In this document: positions 13,941-17,030 of the stretch, in pieces | Position numbering within the stretch: the stretch's first letter is position 1 | How the letters are laid out: each line of letters begins with the position of its first letter | Source of the DNA: CAVHIG01 sp963636105 | Lineage (GTDB): Bacteria > Bacillota > Clostridia > Peptostreptococcales > Anaerovoracaceae | Length of the DNA: 17,030 bases | NCBI GenBank assembly: GCA_963636105.1 | Contig: CAVHIG010000044.1 | Span: 1 to 17,030 of the forward strand | Direction: 5' to 3' | Made by a program: the position numbers and the translations under genes | The notes under the pieces: model-generated | What the model was told of the DNA's origin: nothing | The model's database searches: none | The model's input: the letters and a program-made list of their open reading frames with translations, nothing else

Positions 13941-15113
13941 ATGGTGAGCAGGAAAAAATTTGCAATTTGTATAGTGGCGGCGCTTCTTGTGGGCGTGCTT
14001 GCGAGCAGTGGAGTCTTTCTGTATTTTGATAAAAGTGACGGCTACAAGCTTGTCAGCAATGATGAATATGAAAAGCTCACGGCTATGTCGAAAAAATATG
14101 AGAAGGCCGAGATGCTCTATGAAGCCATTGAGGAGAATTATTATGTGGAGCCTGACAGTGATAAGCTTTTCGAGGGCATGTACAAGGGGCTTTTCGATGG
14201 CCTTTCGGACAAGTATTCTTCCTATCTCACGGCTGAGGAGTATGAATCCTTGCAGGTAAATTCTTCAAGCGAGTTTGAGGGAGTGGGCATCACATTTTCT
14301 AGCAATACGCTTGGGCAGCTTGTGGTCATAAGCACATCGGATGATAGTCCGGCGCGGCAGGCGGGCATAAAGACCGGCGATATCATACTTATGGTGGATG
14401 ATGTGGCATACGATGCGAGCGAGCTTGATGAGGCGGCTTCGGCCATGCGCGGCAATAAGGGCACAAAGGTCAAGCTCACGATTTACAGTGATGGTGAGAC
14501 GAAGGATTACACACTTACGCGCGCGAGCATTGTAAAGCATACTGTAAGCTCAAAAATGCTTGAGGACAATATCGGATATATCAGAATCTCGGCCTTTGAG
14601 GACGCGACGGCGGACGAATTCAAAACCGAGCTTCGCAATATGGAGATGAAGGGCACAAAAGGGCTTGTCGTAGATATAAGGGACAATGGCGGCGGCCTTG
14701 TAAATCAAGGCATAGAGATAGCGGACATGCTCCTTTCCGAGGGCGTGATAGTGACAGTTGAGGATCGAAAGGGCGAAAAGGAGGTCTACAACTCGGACGC
14801 ATCGGCGACGGACATCCCATACGTTCTCATTGTAAATGGCGGCTCGGCGAGCACGGCGGAGATTCTTTCGGGTGCCATAAAGGACAATAAGGGCGGTGCG
14901 CTTGTCGGCGAAAAGACCTTCGGCAAGGGCATTGTGCAATCGATAGTGCCATTGAAGGACGGTGACGCCATAAAGCTTACGACGATGCAATATTTCTCGC
15001 CTGCCGGAAATGTGATACACGGTGTGGGCGTGGAGCCTGATTATGAAGTGTCGCTCATAGACGGCGATGATACGGATTATCAGCTCGAAAAGGCCATCTC
15101 CCTACTCAAATAG
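13941..15113 (+). CDS. ctpA: C-terminal processing peptidase (S41, PDZ), CtpA/CtpB-like
   Basis: CtpA-type serine proteases cut or degrade envelope proteins from the C-terminus. The 390-residue protein starts with an uncleaved signal-anchor (residues 7-28), so the body lies outside the membrane. A helical region at 55-110 (EAIEENYYVEP, GLSDKYSSYLTAEEY) is followed by a PDZ domain at about 112-196 (FEGVGITF, SPARQAGIKTGDIILMVDD). The S41 domain carries VVDIRDNGGGL (243-253). The catalytic set is S304 in GGSAST, K329 in TFGKG and Q333, with the Ser-Lys distance of 25 seen in the family. AGGAGA lies 10 bases before the ATG, and 90 bases without a clear promoter separate it from recJ. Its position after ftsEX and the M23 gene suggests it trims or removes a cell-wall hydrolase or partner; this is inferred. 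Confidence 0.94.
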   Translation: MVSRKKFAICIVAALLVGVLASSGVFLYFDKSDGYKLVSNDEYEKLTAMSKKYEKAEMLYEAIEENYYVEPDSDKLFEGMYKGLFDGLSDKYSSYLTAEEYESLQVNSSSEFEGVGITFSSNTLGQLVVISTSDDSPARQAGIKTGDIILMVDDVAYDASELDEAASAMRGNKGTKVKLTIYSDGETKDYTLTRASIVKHTVSSKMLEDNIGYIRISAFEDATADEFKTELRNMEMKGTKGLVVDIRDNGGGLVNQGIEIADMLLSEGVIVTVEDRKGEKEVYNSDASATDIPYVLIVNGGSASTAEILSGAIKDNKGGALVGEKTFGKGIVQSIVPLKDGDAIKLTTMQYFSPAGNVIHGVGVEPDYEVSLIDGDDTDYQLEKAISLLK

Positions 15114-15165
15114 CCTTGCTTTTGCGGAAACTGCGCAGCTTTTCCTTTCTCCGGAGATTTTTCTG

Positions 15166-15194
15166 TTGACTGTCGCTTTAGCGCGTGATAGAAT
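15166..15194 (+). promoter_or_regulatory. Promoter of yerC with flanking inverted repeat
   Basis: TTGACT (15166-15171), a 17-bp spacer and TAGAAT (15189-15194), with an extended -10 TGA at 15186-15188. CGCTTTA (15174-15180) and its complement TAAAGCG (15202-15208) flank the -10. The leader of about 145 bases holds two small hairpins (CTGTAA-AGCG-TTGCAG near 15200, and TCAAAC-TTCC-GTTTGA near 15253) but no known riboswitch. Just upstream, 15124-15162, imperfect hairpins with TTTTT may terminate ctpA weakly. Confidence 0.75.
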
Positions 15195-15346
15195 CGTACT
15201 GTAAAGCGTTGCAGTGAGCGTTGAAGTTTCGGGCTTTAGTAGCTATTTTTGTCAAACTTCCGTTTGATGGCTTTTGCTGCTTGGAGATGAAATGAGCCGA
15301 TTTATTGGTGTGAGATGTTGTCAGGATAGTGAAAGGAGATTTCAAT

Positions 15347-15646
15347 ATGGGATATGAATCAAAATTTAAAAGAGACGACATAGATGAGCTTTTTAGGGCG
15401 ATACTTTTACTTGAAAATGAAGAAGATTGTTATAGGTTTTTTGAGGATATCTGCACGATAAATGAAATCCATGCAATTGCGCAGAGATTGCAGGTAGCAA
15501 AGCTGCTTTCGGAAAAGAAGACATATAGCGAGATCGAGGACATTACTACTGCGAGCACCGCGACTATAAGCAGGATAAATAAATGCCTTATCTACGGAGC
15601 CGACGGGTATCAGCGTATTTTGAAGAGACTGAAGGAAAGCAAATAG
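15347..15646 (+). CDS. yerC: YerC/YecD-family TrpR-related DNA-binding protein
   Basis: This is a small helix-turn-helix protein of the TrpR-like YerC/YecD family, common in Firmicutes and without a well-established regulon. The 99-residue product has the family blocks ICTINEIHAIAQRLQVAKLL (about 35-54) and the recognition helix region YSEIEDITTASTATISRINKCL (about 60-81), then IYGADGYQ. The ATG at 15347 is chosen because AAAGGAG (15332-15338) stands 8 bases upstream; an in-frame GTG at 15329 overlaps that ribosome-binding site. It forms a single-gene unit with its own promoter and a terminator. TrpR uses a bound amino acid to switch; whether this protein binds a ligand is unknown. An inverted repeat around its own promoter would suit self-repression. 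Confidence 0.93.
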   Translation: MGYESKFKRDDIDELFRAILLLENEEDCYRFFEDICTINEIHAIAQRLQVAKLLSEKKTYSEIEDITTASTATISRINKCLIYGADGYQRILKRLKESK

Positions 15647-15663
15647 ACCGGGGCGAGATATCG

Positions 15664-15692
15664 AAGGACGCTGGAGTCAGCGTTCTTTCTTT
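15664..15692 (+). terminator. Rho-independent terminator of yerC
   Basis: AAGGACGCTG (15664-15673) pairs with CAGCGTTCTT (15678-15687) around the tetraloop GAGT, with one G-U pair, then a short T-rich tail TTTCTTT overlapping the stem end. It lies 18 bases after the yerC stop. Confidence 0.78.
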
Positions 15693-15732
15693 ATGGTGGT
15701 CTAGCGCCCTTTTTGGAATAAGCTGTGGTGAC

Positions 15733-15794
15733 ATCCGGTGTTTCCTCTGGTTTTGCAGAAGTAGAGCCGGAGAAAAGAATGGAGAAATCCGGAT
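15733..15794 (+). promoter_or_regulatory. Nested inverted repeat upstream of the phosphopantetheinyl transferase
   Basis: ATCCGG (15733-15738) pairs with CCGGAT (15789-15794), and inside it CTCTGG (15745-15750) pairs with CCGGAG (15767-15772), with TTT/AAA between. A large one-sided bulge separates the two stems. The T-G pair favours a + strand RNA. It ends 12 bases before an extended -10 motif, TGG-TAGAAT (15806-15814), which lacks a clear -35 and is the only promoter candidate for the next two genes. Confidence 0.4.
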
Positions 15795-15840
15795 CTTTTG
15801 GTATTTGGTAGAATTTTTGGAAGGGATAGTGTGAGGACGG

Positions 15841-16419
15841 ATGTATCTGTATGTGCATAAAGGCGGGGAAGCTAAAGGGAAAGCGGGCGAGCCGCTTATA
15901 AAAAAATCTCTTTCTATGTACCTCGCTGAAAAGAAAAGACCGGCGCCTGAAACTCTTCCGGAAATACTCCGCACAGAGGAAGGAAAGCCGTATTTTGAGG
16001 GCGAGGTTTGGCCGTACTTTTCTGTGAGCCACAGCGGACAGCTTTGGGTCTGCCTTATGGCGGAATTTCCGGTAGGCGTAGACATACAGAAGGCGAAAAA
16101 TATTGATATAAAAAGCCTTGCAGGGCGCTATTTTAGCCAAAGTGAAAATGCCTATGTCGAAACCTTTGGAGAGGAGGGCTTTTTTCGCCTTTGGACCTAC
16201 AAGGAGGCGCATACAAAGCTGCGTGGCGAGAGCATATTTGAAAATATTTCAAAAACGTCTCTTGCAAGCGGCAGTGCAGGAGACAGCTTTCTTGTAGAGA
16301 AACTGGAAGATGACAAATTCGGAGAGATATATTTTAAGGAAGTAGAAATAGGCGCGGGCATGACACTGAGCGTGTGCGTGACAAAGGATGAGGATATATG
16401 GCTAAGACTGATAGAGTAG
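15841..16419 (+). CDS. 4'-phosphopantetheinyl transferase, Sfp-type
   Basis: Such enzymes move the phosphopantetheine arm of coenzyme A onto a Ser of acyl or peptidyl carrier proteins, making them active. The 192-residue protein carries YFSVSHSGQLWVCLM (59-73, CoA contact), GVDIQKAK (79-86) and FRLWTYKEAHTKLRGES (115-131), the classic Sfp-superfamily motifs. The Mg ligands map to D81 and E122; the third position, Glu in B. subtilis Sfp, is Gln83 here. It is somewhat shorter than Sfp (224 residues). The start has GAGG (15833-15836) only 4 bases away and an in-frame stop just upstream, so no longer start is possible. It overlaps recX by 22 bases. No carrier protein or synthase is in the window, so the target is unknown; fatty-acid ACP is the simplest guess. 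Confidence 0.93.
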   Translation: MYLYVHKGGEAKGKAGEPLIKKSLSMYLAEKKRPAPETLPEILRTEEGKPYFEGEVWPYFSVSHSGQLWVCLMAEFPVGVDIQKAKNIDIKSLAGRYFSQSENAYVETFGEEGFFRLWTYKEAHTKLRGESIFENISKTSLASGSAGDSFLVEKLEDDKFGEIYFKEVEIGAGMTLSVCVTKDEDIWLRLIE

Positions 16420-16904
16420 TGGATATAAGAGATGCTGCGATGAAATTTTTGGAGCACAAAATGCGCACAGAAAAAGAGATGCGCACAAAGCTTGTGAGCC
16501 TCGGCTATGCGGAAGAGGACATCGACGGCGTAGTGGAGCTCCTGCGCAGTTACCACTACATAGACGACCACCACTATGCGCTGGAATATATTGATTTTTC
16601 AAGCGCAAAGGGGAGAGGACGGCTGCGCATAAAGCAGGAGCTTTTGCAAAAGGGTATAGATCGCGAGACCGTGGAGGATGCTTTTGTGGAAAGGGCGGAG
16701 AGCTACGGGGATGCCTTTGATTACAAGGATTCCGAGCGCGAGAGGGCGCTTGAGCAGGCGAGAAAGATTTGTGAGAGGATAGATGTAGGCGAAAATGGCC
16801 TCGATGAAAAGCAAAAGGCAAAGATTGCGAGGCGGCTTGCGGCGCTTGGATATGCGGGGGATGCGGTATTCTATGCGCTGGGACGTATAAAGGAGGAGCT
16901 GTAG
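16398..16904 (+). CDS. recX: Recombination regulator RecX
   Basis: RecX binds RecA filaments and usually limits their activity. The 168-residue protein has the three-helix repeat pattern of the family: RDAAMKFLEHKMRTEKEMRTKLVSLGYAEEDID (11-43), VVELLRSYHYIDDHHYALEYIDFSSAKGRGRLRIKQELLQKGI (45-87) and, at the end, IARRLAALGYAGDAVFYAL (143-161). GGATGAGGAT precedes the ATG by a few bases, inside the end of the transferase gene, so the two are translationally coupled. The sequence is rich in Glu, Arg and Lys. Neither recA nor another repair gene is adjacent; recJ lies about 2.5 kb upstream in another unit. Confidence 0.93.
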   Translation: MAKTDRVVDIRDAAMKFLEHKMRTEKEMRTKLVSLGYAEEDIDGVVELLRSYHYIDDHHYALEYIDFSSAKGRGRLRIKQELLQKGIDRETVEDAFVERAESYGDAFDYKDSERERALEQARKICERIDVGENGLDEKQKAKIARRLAALGYAGDAVFYALGRIKEEL

Positions 16905-16929
16905 CCGCAAAGCTTCGATTTTATATAAA

Positions 16930-16953
16930 TTTGAAAATGTATACTTTTTCAAA
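16930..16953. promoter_or_regulatory. Near-perfect 24-bp palindrome after recX (operator or terminator)
   Basis: TTTGAAAA (16930-16937) and TTTTCAAA (16946-16953) flank TGTATACT, whose centre GTATAC is itself a palindrome. Only the T/T pair at 16938 and 16945 breaks the symmetry. The TATACT inside could be a -10 box, so a dimeric regulator bound here would cover a promoter. The A/T-rich stem is poor for a terminator. Confidence 0.5.
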
Positions 16954-16978
16954 CTACCTTTGAAGATTTGGGGGTTAA

Positions 16979-17016
16979 AGCTGTCTTTGGCCTGGTGTTC
17001 CTCGCAGGAGACAGCT
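16979..17016 (+). ncRNA. Stem-loop at the window end, possible RNA leader
   Basis: AGCTGTCT (16979-16986) pairs perfectly with AGACAGCT (17009-17016). Inside, CCTG (16991-16994) pairs with CAGG (17005-17008), leaving a 4-base bulge (TTGG) on one side and a 10-base loop. No T-run follows, so it is not a terminator. It lies downstream of a possible promoter and could be the start of a structured leader or small RNA that continues past the window. I do not recognise the family. Confidence 0.35.
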
Positions 17017-17030
17017 AAGCTCATCTCGCC

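Overview
The window is a compact stretch of Gram-positive chromosome in which every supported gene lies on the + strand. The gene content (S2/EF-Ts, a zinc-type L32, TmcAL next to acetate kinase, a YerC-type TrpR-like protein, FtsEX with a peptidoglycan hydrolase and CtpA) and the strong Shine-Dalgarno sites point to a member of the Clostridia. The genus cannot be fixed from the sequence alone. I found no insertion sequence, prophage, CRISPR array, tRNA or rRNA. This is mostly housekeeping DNA with some unusual details.

Layout: (1) 1-1970, translation: rpsB (5' end cut by the window edge), a hairpin, tsf with an extra internal segment, and a strong terminator. (2) 2013-5018: rsmD; then coaD, a conserved coiled-coil protein and tmcAL behind a second promoter. 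(3) 5052-6328: ackA with its own promoter. (4) 6401-6741: rpmF as a single-gene unit with a near-ideal promoter and terminator. (5) 6815-8111: asd (aspartate-semialdehyde dehydrogenase) as a single-gene unit. (6) 8112-8260: a non-coding spacer with a degenerate 11-bp G-rich tandem array. (7) 8261-9219: a MinD/CpaE-like protein whose P-loop has lost its lysines. (8) 9284-15113: a cell-envelope and division cluster: ftsE, ftsX, an M23 hydrolase with a coiled coil, recJ and ctpA. (9) 15166-15692: yerC behind a long leader. (10) 15733-16904: an Sfp-type phosphopantetheinyl transferase overlapping recX. (11) 16930-17016: a near-perfect 24-bp palindrome and a stem-loop that probably belong to the next transcription unit, cut by the window edge.

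How the genes work together: FtsE and FtsX form an ABC-type complex that in other bacteria controls a peptidoglycan hydrolase through a coiled coil. Here the likely hydrolase is the next gene and keeps all its zinc and catalytic residues. The PDZ protease CtpA in the same run could limit that hydrolase. TmcAL uses acetate and ATP to modify tRNA-Met and sits directly upstream of acetate kinase. Many promoters share an extended -10 of the form TGN-TAnnAT.
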